Source: CANLWN01 sp039815505
GTDB taxonomy: Bacteria; Bacteroidota; Bacteroidia; Flavobacteriales; Flavobacteriaceae
NCBI GenBank assembly: GCA_039815505.1
Contig: JBCBZE010000127.1
Coordinates: forward strand, 1-8,693
Direction of reading: 5' to 3'
Length of the DNA: 8,693 nucleotides
Part shown: in pieces, positions 1 to 6,368 of the stretch
Position numbering within the stretch: position 1 is the first letter of the stretch
Layout of the letters: each line of letters begins with the position of its first letter
The notes under the pieces: generated by a model
Database searches by the model: none
Seen by the model: the letters and a program-made list of their open reading frames with translations, nothing else
What the model was told of the DNA's origin: nothing
Position numbers and translations under genes: made by a program

Positions 1-1376
1 CGATACAGAAAGAATAGTCCGATCAAGGAGAGGGCCAAAACAGATCCTCCTGCCATAAACAGGTTACGCTGATTGGTTTTTTGCTGTTGTGACAAGTCGT
101 TTTCAGCGGATAAAAGCTTGATCTGTTGTTCTTTTTGTTCAGCTTGGTATTTTTCTTCAAGCTCCTTTGTCTGTTCAAACTTTTCCCTTAAAGCTATAGT
201 ATCCTTGAATCGTTGATGGGCCTGCAGGTAGTAAAACGCAGAATCATATTTTTTCAGACCTTTATATGCACCCGCCAAATCAGCCAATAAAGTTCCTGTT
301 TCGACCGTGATATTAATTTCACGGTTAAGCCTTCTTGCTTTTTGCAAATTATCCACGGCGAAACGATATTTCCCCAGTTTGGCCTGGGTACGGCCAGCAG
401 CCTTATGGGTGCTGGCCAGCACGGTCATATCTTTTGAATTCTTGGCATTGGTAAGAGCGGAGATATAAGCACTTTCCGCTGCGTTAAAATCTTCCAACTG
501 TGTATATGATTCTCCGAGAACAATATGAATATTGGCCAGAGCGGATTGGTCACCAATCTTGGTATAAAATGCTTTTACAGGCTGCAAAAGTGCAATACAT
601 TTTTCATGATTGTCCTTGTATCCTTCGATTTCGGCCAATTTCTGATCCGCATGAAACATGCCCTCTTCCATTTTCAGTATTTTGTAAAATTCCTTACCTT
701 TTTCAAAATATGTTTTGGCCTTTTCATAGTTTTCGAATTGGACAAAAATATTTCCAATGTTGATAGCCGCTGCCGCCGACATAGAATTCGAAATAGGATT
801 TTTAGAAGTAATAGAATCCACTTTTAAGTAATTTTCCAAAGCTTGGTCAAACTTGTTCTGATAATAAAAAACGTTGCCCAATTGACCATAGTTTCCCATG
901 ATCGCCCTCCAGTCACCGCTTTGAATAGCAAGTTTGATCGCTTTACGGGTCACTACTTCAGAGCTGTCATATCTACCCAATTTATTGTATAACGCCGCTA
1001 TACGTTGCATTTGGCTACTGATCTTGGCCGTGTCTTTCATAGCCTCGGCATATTCGATCGACTTGTTAACAGCCACCAAAGCGCTGTCATATTCCGATTT
1101 GGACCAGTGTAAATAGGATTTGTACATATAGGCATTGTAGTATCCCAAATCGAAATTAGATTGTTTTGAGATAGCAAACATTAGGTCATTGTAATACTTT
1201 GAAGAATCCGGTTTGGAATAGAGATAGTTGTAGGTAAGGAATGTTAGGGCTTTTATTCGTAAAGAGTCGCTTGCCGAGCTTTTGACTACATTTTGCAGAG
1301 AATCCACATTAGAGCGGTTTTGGGCAAAAGCCCAAGAACCCACACAAAGGATGAACAACAGTAAATATCTTCTCAT
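1..1376 (-). CDS. TPR-repeat signalling protein with coiled coil and membrane segment, partial (C-terminus beyond left edge)
   Basis: The frame is open from an ATG at 1376 down to the left edge, giving 458 visible codons. Residues 1-18 form a signal peptide (MRRYLLLF..., ending AFA before QN). Residues of roughly 30-385 are helical with recurring TPR-type signatures, for example LYNKLGRYDSSE, GQLGNVFYYQNKFDQALENY, INIGNIFVQFENYEKAKTYF and LADLAGAYKGLKKYDSAFYY. A charged, Gln/Glu-rich coiled coil follows at about 390-437. A hydrophobic segment at 439-458 (LFMAGG...GLFFLY) is probably a transmembrane helix at the very edge. In Bacteroidetes this order (signal peptide, periplasmic TPRs, coiled coil, one membrane helix) usually precedes a cytoplasmic histidine kinase or a LuxR-type or LytTR DNA-binding domain. 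The output domain lies outside the window, so I cannot say which. No clear promoter was found upstream. The gene is divergent from the aspartyl protease gene. TPR and membrane architecture are well supported; the signalling role is inference. Confidence 0.85.
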   Translation of the reverse strand, partial: MRRYLLLFILCVGSWAFAQNRSNVDSLQNVVKSSASDSLRIKALTFLTYNYLYSKPDSSKYYNDLMFAISKQSNFDLGYYNAYMYKSYLHWSKSEYDSALVAVNKSIEYAEAMKDTAKISSQMQRIAALYNKLGRYDSSEVVTRKAIKLAIQSGDWRAIMGNYGQLGNVFYYQNKFDQALENYLKVDSITSKNPISNSMSAAAAINIGNIFVQFENYEKAKTYFEKGKEFYKILKMEEGMFHADQKLAEIEGYKDNHEKCIALLQPVKAFYTKIGDQSALANIHIVLGESYTQLEDFNAAESAYISALTNAKNSKDMTVLASTHKAAGRTQAKLGKYRFAVDNLQKARRLNREINITVETGTLLADLAGAYKGLKKYDSAFYYLQAHQRFKDTIALREKFEQTKELEEKYQAEQKEQQIKLLSAENDLSQQQKTNQRNLFMAGGSVLALSLIGLFFLY

Positions 1377-1534
1377 AACTAACGATCGGAATGGTTGGTC
1401 ACAATAATATTGAAAATATGGCGCCCAGGATATAAATCATGTATCTTTTAAAGTTACATAATTTATAAAAACAAGTAATATCATGGACATGTTTTGGTTT
1501 AAGAATAATGGAACAGGGGATAGTAAACCTAGCA

Positions 1535-1561
1535 GGTTCAGACCATTTTTTGCCCTGAACC
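1535..1561. repeat. Inverted repeat GGTTCAG...CTGAACC
   Basis: A perfect 7-bp inverted repeat (1535-1541 and 1555-1561) separated by 13 bases. It lies in the divergent region between the TPR gene and the aspartyl protease gene, ending 13 bp before the upstream ATG of the latter. No T-tract follows, so it does not look like a terminator. It could be an operator or chance; a 7-bp dyad in AT-rich DNA is weak evidence alone. Confidence 0.35.
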
Positions 1562-1574
1562 GTTCTATTAATAT

Positions 1575-2975
1575 ATGTTAAATTACATTTTGGGAAGAGA
1601 TTTATTTCCTATCTTTAAGAAAGGCAGTTGTTTAAAAACAAGTGAGTTGCGAATAAAATTTAAACATATTTTGATATGGTTTTTCCTGTGTATCCCCCTT
1701 TTGGGAATAGCACAAGGTTTTGGTATTCCCGAAGGAAAAAAATACGAGAAAGTTAAATTTAAGTTGGTCAATAATCTTATTGTTATTCCGATGGAGGTCA
1801 ACGGGGCCAAGCTTTCCTTTATCTTGGATTCGGGGGTAAGCAAACCCATTCTTTTTAATATATCGAATCAGGATTCCATTCAGATCAACAAAGTCTCCGA
1901 AATCACTATTAAAGGCCTTGGGGATGGCGAACCCATAAAGGCATTAAGTTCTGAAGAGAACTTTTTTAAGTTGGGGAATATCAAGAATTACAATCAGTTA
2001 CTTTATGTGGTTTTGGATAAGAACCTTAATTTTTCCCCCACTTTGGGCATTCCGATCCACGGCATTATTGGCTACGATCTTTTCCGGGATTTTATTGTGG
2101 ACGTAAATTATGCTACAAAGACCATTAAATTTCATGATCCGGAGCACTATTCGTTTCAACCGCACAAGCGAAGCGAAACTTTTCCGCTTACCATTATAAA
2201 GAACAAAGCGTATATCGATGGAAAAGTATTTTTAAAGGATGAAAAGGACGTACCTGTGAAATTGTTGGTAGATACCGGTAGTAGCGACGCCATTTGGCTT
2301 TTTCAAAATGAGGAAAAAGGGCTTGGCATTCCTGAAAAGAATTATGCCGATTATTTAGGAAAAGGTTTAAGCGGAAACATCTTTGGCAAACGAACAAAGG
2401 TGAATAGTATGAGCATTGGAAGCTTTTCATTACGCAATGCGAAAGCGGCCTTTCCGGATATGCACACTTTTAGCGCCATTAAGGATATTGGTAACAGAAA
2501 CGGTAGCGTAGGAGGGGAGGTCCTTAAACGCTTCAATATTACCTTTGATTATCCAAACGATAGGATAACGTTACGGAAAAACGGGAATTTTAAGAAACCT
2601 TTCCATTACAATCTGAGTGGGATAGAATTACAGCATAATGGAGTGCGCTACATTGCGGAGAGCATCTCAAGAAACTCCGCGATACGAGATCAAAAATCAT
2701 TTGGAAATGTTCAGATATTGTTGGAGAACAGAACGCGTTTAAGTTTGGTTCCTGAAATTATAGTCTCCGGGATTAGGGCAGGAAGCCCGGCGGATTTGGC
2801 AGGCCTTCAAGAAGGTGATATTATTTTGGCGGTAAATGGGAAACGTATATATAAATATAAACTGCAGGAAATTATTAAAATGCTGAACGATGAGGAGGGG
2901 AAACGTATCCGCGTTTTGATCGAACGCTATAATACCGACATGCTCTTTACCTTTGTTCTTAAAAAACTCTTCTAA
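1575..2975 (+). CDS. Two-lobed aspartyl protease with C-terminal PDZ domain
   Basis: A 466-residue protein from the ATG at 1575. A hydrophobic signal segment at residues 31-47 (HILIWFF...GIAQ) predicts export. Lobe 1 has the catalytic-type motif FILDSG (83-87) and the later hydrophobic-Gly motif HGIIGYDLF (162-170). Lobe 2 repeats the pattern with LLVDTGSSDAIW (230-241) and GSVGGEVLKRF (310-320). This is the pepsin-like pseudo-twofold arrangement: each lobe supplies one aspartate (D85 and D233). A PDZ domain covers about 390-466 (IIVSGIRAGSPADLAGLQEGDIILAVNG region). The combination is a recurrent flavobacterial family annotated as aspartyl protease family protein; its substrates are unknown to me. 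Lobe 1 has DSG where DTG is commoner; Ser is tolerated in pepsin-type active sites, so activity is plausible. Start is uncertain: the ATG leaves 30 residues before the signal core, whereas TTG at 1647 (residue 25) gives a compact signal peptide (MRIKFKHILIWFFL). The gene ends in a terminator that overlaps its stop codon. Confidence 0.87.
   Translation: MLNYILGRDLFPIFKKGSCLKTSELRIKFKHILIWFFLCIPLLGIAQGFGIPEGKKYEKVKFKLVNNLIVIPMEVNGAKLSFILDSGVSKPILFNISNQDSIQINKVSEITIKGLGDGEPIKALSSEENFFKLGNIKNYNQLLYVVLDKNLNFSPTLGIPIHGIIGYDLFRDFIVDVNYATKTIKFHDPEHYSFQPHKRSETFPLTIIKNKAYIDGKVFLKDEKDVPVKLLVDTGSSDAIWLFQNEEKGLGIPEKNYADYLGKGLSGNIFGKRTKVNSMSIGSFSLRNAKAAFPDMHTFSAIKDIGNRNGSVGGEVLKRFNITFDYPNDRITLRKNGNFKKPFHYNLSGIELQHNGVRYIAESISRNSAIRDQKSFGNVQILLENRTRLSLVPEIIVSGIRAGSPADLAGLQEGDIILAVNGKRIYKYKLQEIIKMLNDEEGKRIRVLIERYNTDMLFTFVLKKLF
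1589..1617 (+). promoter_or_regulatory. Possible Bacteroidetes-type promoter for the aspartyl protease gene
   Basis: TTTG at 1589-1592 and TATCTTTA at 1610-1617 are separated by 17 bases. The second element matches TANNTTTG except for the last base. If real, transcription would begin near 1624. That is inside the longest reading frame, so translation would have to start downstream, most plausibly at the TTG at 1647. Spacing is shorter than the usual 19, so this is only suggestive. Confidence 0.3.
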
Positions 2976-3012
2976 ACAAAAAACCCGGCGATAAGCGCCG
3001 GGTTTTTTGTTT
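2974..3012. terminator. Bidirectional intrinsic terminator
   Basis: A perfect 17-bp stem (2974-2990 with 2996-3012) and a 5-base loop, ATAAG. The core is CCCGGCG/CGCCGGG flanked by AAACAAAAAA on the left and TTTTTTGTTT on the right. Each strand therefore has a GC-rich hairpin followed by a U-tract. It sits between the convergent aspartyl protease and DUF1573 genes, overlapping the stop codon of the first and lying 14 bp beyond the stop of the second, so it can serve both. Confidence 0.95.
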
Positions 3013-3026
3013 CTATTTTAATGTGT

Positions 3027-3416
3027 CTACTTGGTGCCCTCCGCTTTTACCTCTCCTTTTATTTTTAAAACTTTGGTGGGCGTATCCGCATTGGAGATAA
3101 CCGTTATGGCCTTTCTGATGGGGCCAACTCTCTTAGTGTCATATTTTACCTGTATTTCACCGGTATTTCCTGGTAAAATGGGATCTTCGGGTTTTTTGGG
3201 AATGGTGCATCCACAACTAGAGCTTACTTTACTTATGATCAAAGGAGCATCACCGGTATTGGTAAATTCAAATACGCGGACACCATCACTTCCTTTGATG
3301 ATCTCACCATAATCCACGGTTTCCGTTTTAAATTCGATCTTTGCGGTCTTATCCTGAGCTTTTACGCTAAGGGCAAGTAGGCCAACAAATGCTATTAATA
3401 GTACTTTTTTCATCAT
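3027..3416 (-). CDS. Exported DUF1573 domain protein
   Basis: A 129-residue protein. Residues 1-20 are a signal peptide (MMKKVLLIAFVGLLALSVKA, cleavage expected before QD). The rest is one DUF1573 domain, an immunoglobulin-like beta-sandwich fold related to ASH/MSP domains. Diagnostic features are DYGEI (35-39), FEFTNTGDAPLIIS (49-62), the SSCGCT motif with C68 and C70 (66-71), the PILPGNTGEIQVKYDT stretch (79-94) and a final strand LKIKGEV (117-123). The family is abundant in Bacteroidetes and its molecular function is not established. The Cys-Gly-Cys pair could form a disulfide or bind metal, which is inference. A second ATG at 3413 could equally be the start. The gene has its own consensus promoter with only about 15 nt of leader, diverges from valS, and shares a terminator with the aspartyl protease gene. 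Confidence 0.92.
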   Translation of the reverse strand: MMKKVLLIAFVGLLALSVKAQDKTAKIEFKTETVDYGEIIKGSDGVRVFEFTNTGDAPLIISKVSSSCGCTIPKKPEDPILPGNTGEIQVKYDTKRVGPIRKAITVISNADTPTKVLKIKGEVKAEGTK

Positions 3417-3436
3417 TTCTAGTTTTGGGTGAATTT

Positions 3437-3467
3437 CAAATGTAAATGTTTTTAATGAACCTCCAAA
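3437..3467 (-). promoter_or_regulatory. Consensus Bacteroidetes promoter for the DUF1573 gene
   Basis: Read on the minus strand, TTTG (3467-3464) is followed by exactly 19 bases and then TACATTTG (3444-3437). This is a full match to the Bacteroidetes primary-sigma consensus TTTG-N19-TANNTTTG. Transcription should start near 3431, about 15 nt before the ATG at 3416. Confidence 0.8.
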
Positions 3468-3472
3468 ATTCT

Positions 3473-3502
3473 TTTGTTATCTGATAACGTTACTTATTTT
3501 TG
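3473..3502 (+). promoter_or_regulatory. Bacteroidetes promoter for valS
   Basis: TTTG at 3473-3476, an 18-base spacer, then TATTTTTG at 3495-3502, one base short of the ideal spacing. Transcription should start near 3509, giving valS a leader of about 105 nt, long enough to hold the hairpin at 3557-3582. Its -33 element is only 5 bp from the -33 element of the divergent DUF1573 promoter. Confidence 0.65.
3476..3488. repeat. Palindrome GTTATC-T-GATAAC inside the valS promoter
   Basis: A perfect 13-bp dyad with 6-bp arms around a central T. It overlaps the last base of the valS -33 element and lies in the -33/-7 spacer, a position where a bound protein would block valS transcription and probably the adjacent divergent promoter too. 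A shorter self-complementary TAACGTTA (3485-3492) overlaps its right arm. Operator function is inference. Confidence 0.45.
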
Positions 3503-3556
3503 TTTCGTATTTTAAATTGGGCAAAAAACCCATTAGTAATTAACTTTTAACATATC

Positions 3557-3582
3557 CGATAGGTCATTTTGTTGACCTATCG
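3557..3582 (+). promoter_or_regulatory. Leader hairpin upstream of valS
   Basis: A perfect 10-bp inverted repeat, CGATAGGTCA (3557-3566) and TGACCTATCG (3573-3582), with a 6-base loop TTTTGT. It ends 31 nt before the valS start and lies within the predicted leader RNA. No U-run follows, so it is not a classical attenuator, and none of the conserved T-box elements is evident. It might be a protein-binding RNA hairpin, an mRNA stability element, or a DNA operator downstream of the promoter. Confidence 0.55.
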
Positions 3583-3592
3583 TCGTAGCTTG

Positions 3593-3613
3593 TCCAAAAA
3601 CTGTTCCAAAAAC
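3593..3613 (+). repeat. Tandem TCCAAAAAC repeat abutting the valS start codon
   Basis: TCCAAAAAC occurs at 3593-3601 and again at 3605-3613, a 12-bp period, with the second copy ending directly against the ATG at 3614. A-rich sequence just before start codons aids initiation in Bacteroidetes, which mostly lack Shine-Dalgarno signals. The duplication may simply reflect that. Confidence 0.5.
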
Positions 3614-6244
3614 ATGGATATTCCATCTAAATATGAGCCTCAAAAGGTAGAAAGCCACTGGTACGACTACTGGTTAGCGCATAATTATTTTCACTCCGTT
3701 CCTGATGAAAGGGAACCCTATACCATTGTAATTCCCCCGCCCAACGTTACCGGAGTACTGCATATGGGGCATATGTTGAACAATACCATACAAGATGTTT
3801 TGATCCGTAGGGCCCGTCTTATGGGCAAGAACGCTTGTTGGGTGCCTGGAATGGATCATGCTTCCATAGCTACCGAGGCCAAGGTAGTGGCCAAATTAAG
3901 GGAAGAAGGAATTTCAAAATCCGACCTTACCAGGGAGGAGTTTTTAGAACATGCTTGGGATTGGACGAACACCTATGGCGGTGTAATTTTGGAACAGCTC
4001 AAAAAATTAGGTTGCTCCTGTGATTGGGAACGTATTGCCTTTACCATGGATGACAATATGTCTGCCTCGGTCGTCAAGATTTTCGTGGATTTATTCAATA
4101 AAGGCCTAATTTACAGAGGGTACCGAATGGTAAATTGGGACCCAGAGGCAAAAACCACCTTGTCCGATGAAGAGGTGATTTATGAAGAAAAACAGGGCTT
4201 GCTGTACTATCTGGCGTATAAAATTGAAGGATCTGATGAAACGGTTACGATTGCTACCACTAGGCCAGAGACCATCTTGGGCGATACCGCTATCTGTATC
4301 AACCCAAATGATGAACGTTATGCCCATTTGAAAGGGAAAAAGGCCATTGTACCCATATGTAATCGTATAATTCCCATTATAGCCGATGATTATGTGGATA
4401 TGGAGTTTGGTACTGGTTGCTTAAAAGTAACCCCTGCCCATGATATCAACGATAAAGCGTTGGGAGAGAAGCACAAACTGGAAACTATTGATATTTTTAA
4501 TGAGGATGCCAGTCTTAATAGCTATGGGCTGCATTATGAAGGTAAAGACCGTTTTGTAGTTCGCAAAGAAATTTCCAAAGAATTGGAGACTGGTGGATTC
4601 CTGGTCAAAACCGAACAGTATATCAACAAAGTGGGGACATCTGAACGCACCAAGGCGATTATAGAACCCCGTCTGTCCGATCAGTGGTTCCTAAGTATGG
4701 AAGAATTGGTAAAACCCGCGCTTAAAGCCGTCTTGGAAACTAATGAAGTAAAACTATACCCTAAGAAGTTCGAAAATACATACCGCCATTGGATGGAAAA
4801 CATCCGTGACTGGAATATCTCCCGTCAGTTATGGTGGGGACAACAGATTCCTGCGTATTATTATGGGGACGGACAAAATGATTTTGTAGTCGCCGAAACA
4901 AAAGAAGAAGCCTTGGAATTGGCAAAATCCAAGTCCCAAAATCCAAATCTTACGATAGAAGGTTTAAGACAGGACGAAGATGCCTTGGATACCTGGTTCT
5001 CTTCTTGGTTATGGCCCATAAGTGTTTTTAACGGTGTTTTGGAACCGGATAATGCAGAAGTGAATTACTATTATCCTACGAATGATTTGGTCACTGGTCC
5101 GGATATTCTGTTTTTTTGGGTAGCACGTATGATTATTGCCGGATATGAATATAAGGATGAGCGACCTTTTGAAAATGTATATCTCACAGGTTTAGTACGG
5201 GACAAACAACGACGAAAAATGTCCAAATCCCTAGGCAATTCCCCGGACGCCCTTACATTGATGGAAACCTATGGGGCTGATGGTGTTCGCGTTGGCTTAT
5301 TATTAAGTTCCGCCGCTGGAAACGACCTTATGTTCGACGAGGATCTATGCCAACAAGGGAAAAACTTTGCGAATAAGATATGGAACGGTTTCCGACTGCT
5401 GAAAGGGTGGGAGGTAGCCGATTTGCCTCAACCCGAAGCCTCTAGGATAGCTATGGATTGGTACGCGGCCAAGTTCAACAAAACCTTGTTGGAAATTGAA
5501 GATCATTTTAGCAAATACCGTATTTCCGATGCCCTAATGGCCATTTATAAATTGGTCTGGGACGATTATAGCTCTTGGTTGTTAGAGATTATAAAACCGG
5601 CCTATCAACAACCTATCGATCAAACCACTTTTGAAGCGGTCATCCATATCTTTGAACAAAACCTAAAATTGCTCCATCCGTTTATGCCGTTTTTAACGGA
5701 AGAGGTATGGCAACATATCGCGGAACGCTCGCCGGACGAGGCTTTAGTGATCGCTCAATGGCCCAGGGTTGAAAAAACGGATGATGCCTTGATCAAAGCC
5801 TTTGACTTTGCATCCGATGTTGTTTCGGGAATTCGTACCATTCGGAAAGAAAAAAATATTCCAATAAAAGAAAGCCTGGAGTTGTCCGTGCTTAATAGGG
5901 AACGGATTGCTACAGATTGGGATCAGGTTATTGCTAAGCTTACCAATACCTCCACTATTTCCTATGTGGACACCACAGTGGAAGGGGCTTTATCCTTTAG
6001 GGTAGGGAGCAATGAATATTTTATTCCTATCCGTGGTGCCGTGGATGTGGAAGCAGAGATCAAGAAAATACAGGAAGAGCTTAGCTATACCAAAGGATTT
6101 TTACAATCCGTTCAAAAGAAACTTTCTAACGAACGTTTTGTCAACAATGCACCTGAACAAGTAGTTGCCATAGAAAAAAAGAAAGCTGCCGATGCCGAAT
6201 CCAAGATCGAGACCTTGGAAAAGAGTTTGGCAAGTCTAGGGTAA
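3614..6244 (+). CDS. valS: Valine--tRNA ligase
   Basis: An 876-residue cytoplasmic class I synthetase that charges tRNA-Val with valine using ATP. The class I signature HMGH is at residues 50-53 (after PPPNVTGVL) and KMSKS at 535-539 (followed by LGNSPD). The inserted CP1 editing domain, which removes mischarged threonine, carries TIATTRPE (212-219) and the following LGDTA. The catalytic domain resumes with the RDWNISRQLWWGQQIPAYYYG region and DTWFSSWLWP; no Cys-rich zinc site is visible after WWGQQIPA. The helical anticodon-binding domain follows the catalytic core, and residues from about 810 to 876 form the C-terminal coiled-coil arm typical of ValRS. Length fits the family. I chose ATG 3614 because homologous sequence begins at MDIPSKYEPQKVESHWYDYW. 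The frame stays open back to a TTG at 3569, but those 15 codons lie in the hairpin and repeat leader and look untranslated. Transcribed from its own promoter, divergent from the DUF1573 gene. Confidence 0.98.
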   Translation: MDIPSKYEPQKVESHWYDYWLAHNYFHSVPDEREPYTIVIPPPNVTGVLHMGHMLNNTIQDVLIRRARLMGKNACWVPGMDHASIATEAKVVAKLREEGISKSDLTREEFLEHAWDWTNTYGGVILEQLKKLGCSCDWERIAFTMDDNMSASVVKIFVDLFNKGLIYRGYRMVNWDPEAKTTLSDEEVIYEEKQGLLYYLAYKIEGSDETVTIATTRPETILGDTAICINPNDERYAHLKGKKAIVPICNRIIPIIADDYVDMEFGTGCLKVTPAHDINDKALGEKHKLETIDIFNEDASLNSYGLHYEGKDRFVVRKEISKELETGGFLVKTEQYINKVGTSERTKAIIEPRLSDQWFLSMEELVKPALKAVLETNEVKLYPKKFENTYRHWMENIRDWNISRQLWWGQQIPAYYYGDGQNDFVVAETKEEALELAKSKSQNPNLTIEGLRQDEDALDTWFSSWLWPISVFNGVLEPDNAEVNYYYPTNDLVTGPDILFFWVARMIIAGYEYKDERPFENVYLTGLVRDKQRRKMSKSLGNSPDALTLMETYGADGVRVGLLLSSAAGNDLMFDEDLCQQGKNFANKIWNGFRLLKGWEVADLPQPEASRIAMDWYAAKFNKTLLEIEDHFSKYRISDALMAIYKLVWDDYSSWLLEIIKPAYQQPIDQTTFEAVIHIFEQNLKLLHPFMPFLTEEVWQHIAERSPDEALVIAQWPRVEKTDDALIKAFDFASDVVSGIRTIRKEKNIPIKESLELSVLNRERIATDWDQVIAKLTNTSTISYVDTTVEGALSFRVGSNEYFIPIRGAVDVEAEIKKIQEELSYTKGFLQSVQKKLSNERFVNNAPEQVVAIEKKKAADAESKIETLEKSLASLG

Positions 6245-6290
6245 GAAATATGTATTGGGCATAGGATAAAAATAATGCAGATACATGGGT

Positions 6291-6318
6291 TTTGTTACAA
6301 ACCAAACCTATAGGTCTG
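6291..6318 (+). promoter_or_regulatory. Possible promoter of the AstE/AspA-like gene, with overlapping dyads
   Basis: TTTG at 6291-6294 and TAGGTCTG at 6311-6318 (one mismatch to TANNTTTG) are 16 bases apart, shorter than ideal. Two dyads coincide with them: TTTGT-T-ACAAA (6291-6301) contains the -33 element, and the perfect 10-bp palindrome ACCTATAGGT (6306-6315) overlaps the -7 element. Transcription near 6325 would leave about 44 nt before the ATG at 6369 and would exclude the upstream ATG at 6285. Confidence 0.35.
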
Positions 6319-6368
6319 TATGTTATATCTGTGCGAACAGCTTGGCAAAAAGTAAAATTATACCTAAA

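Noticed and set aside
500..827. Plus-strand open frames opposite the TPR gene
   Set aside because: They overlap each other in different frames, are antisense to clear TPR repeats and have no family features.
3519..3530. TGGG...CCCA short inverted repeat around an A-run
   Set aside because: Only a 3-4 bp stem, too short to distinguish from chance in this sequence.
3569..3613. N-terminal extension of ValRS starting at TTG 3569
   Set aside because: The added 15 residues are encoded by the leader hairpin and repeat sequence and do not resemble ValRS. ATG 3614 begins directly at conserved protein sequence.
3503..3613. T-box riboswitch or transcription attenuator before valS
   Set aside because: The leader is short, lacks the conserved T-box and Stem I elements, and the hairpin is not followed by a U-tract.
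6285..6368. Upstream in-frame ATG for the AstE/AspA-like gene
   Set aside because: It would place 28 non-hydrophobic residues before a good signal peptide and would overlap the putative promoter.
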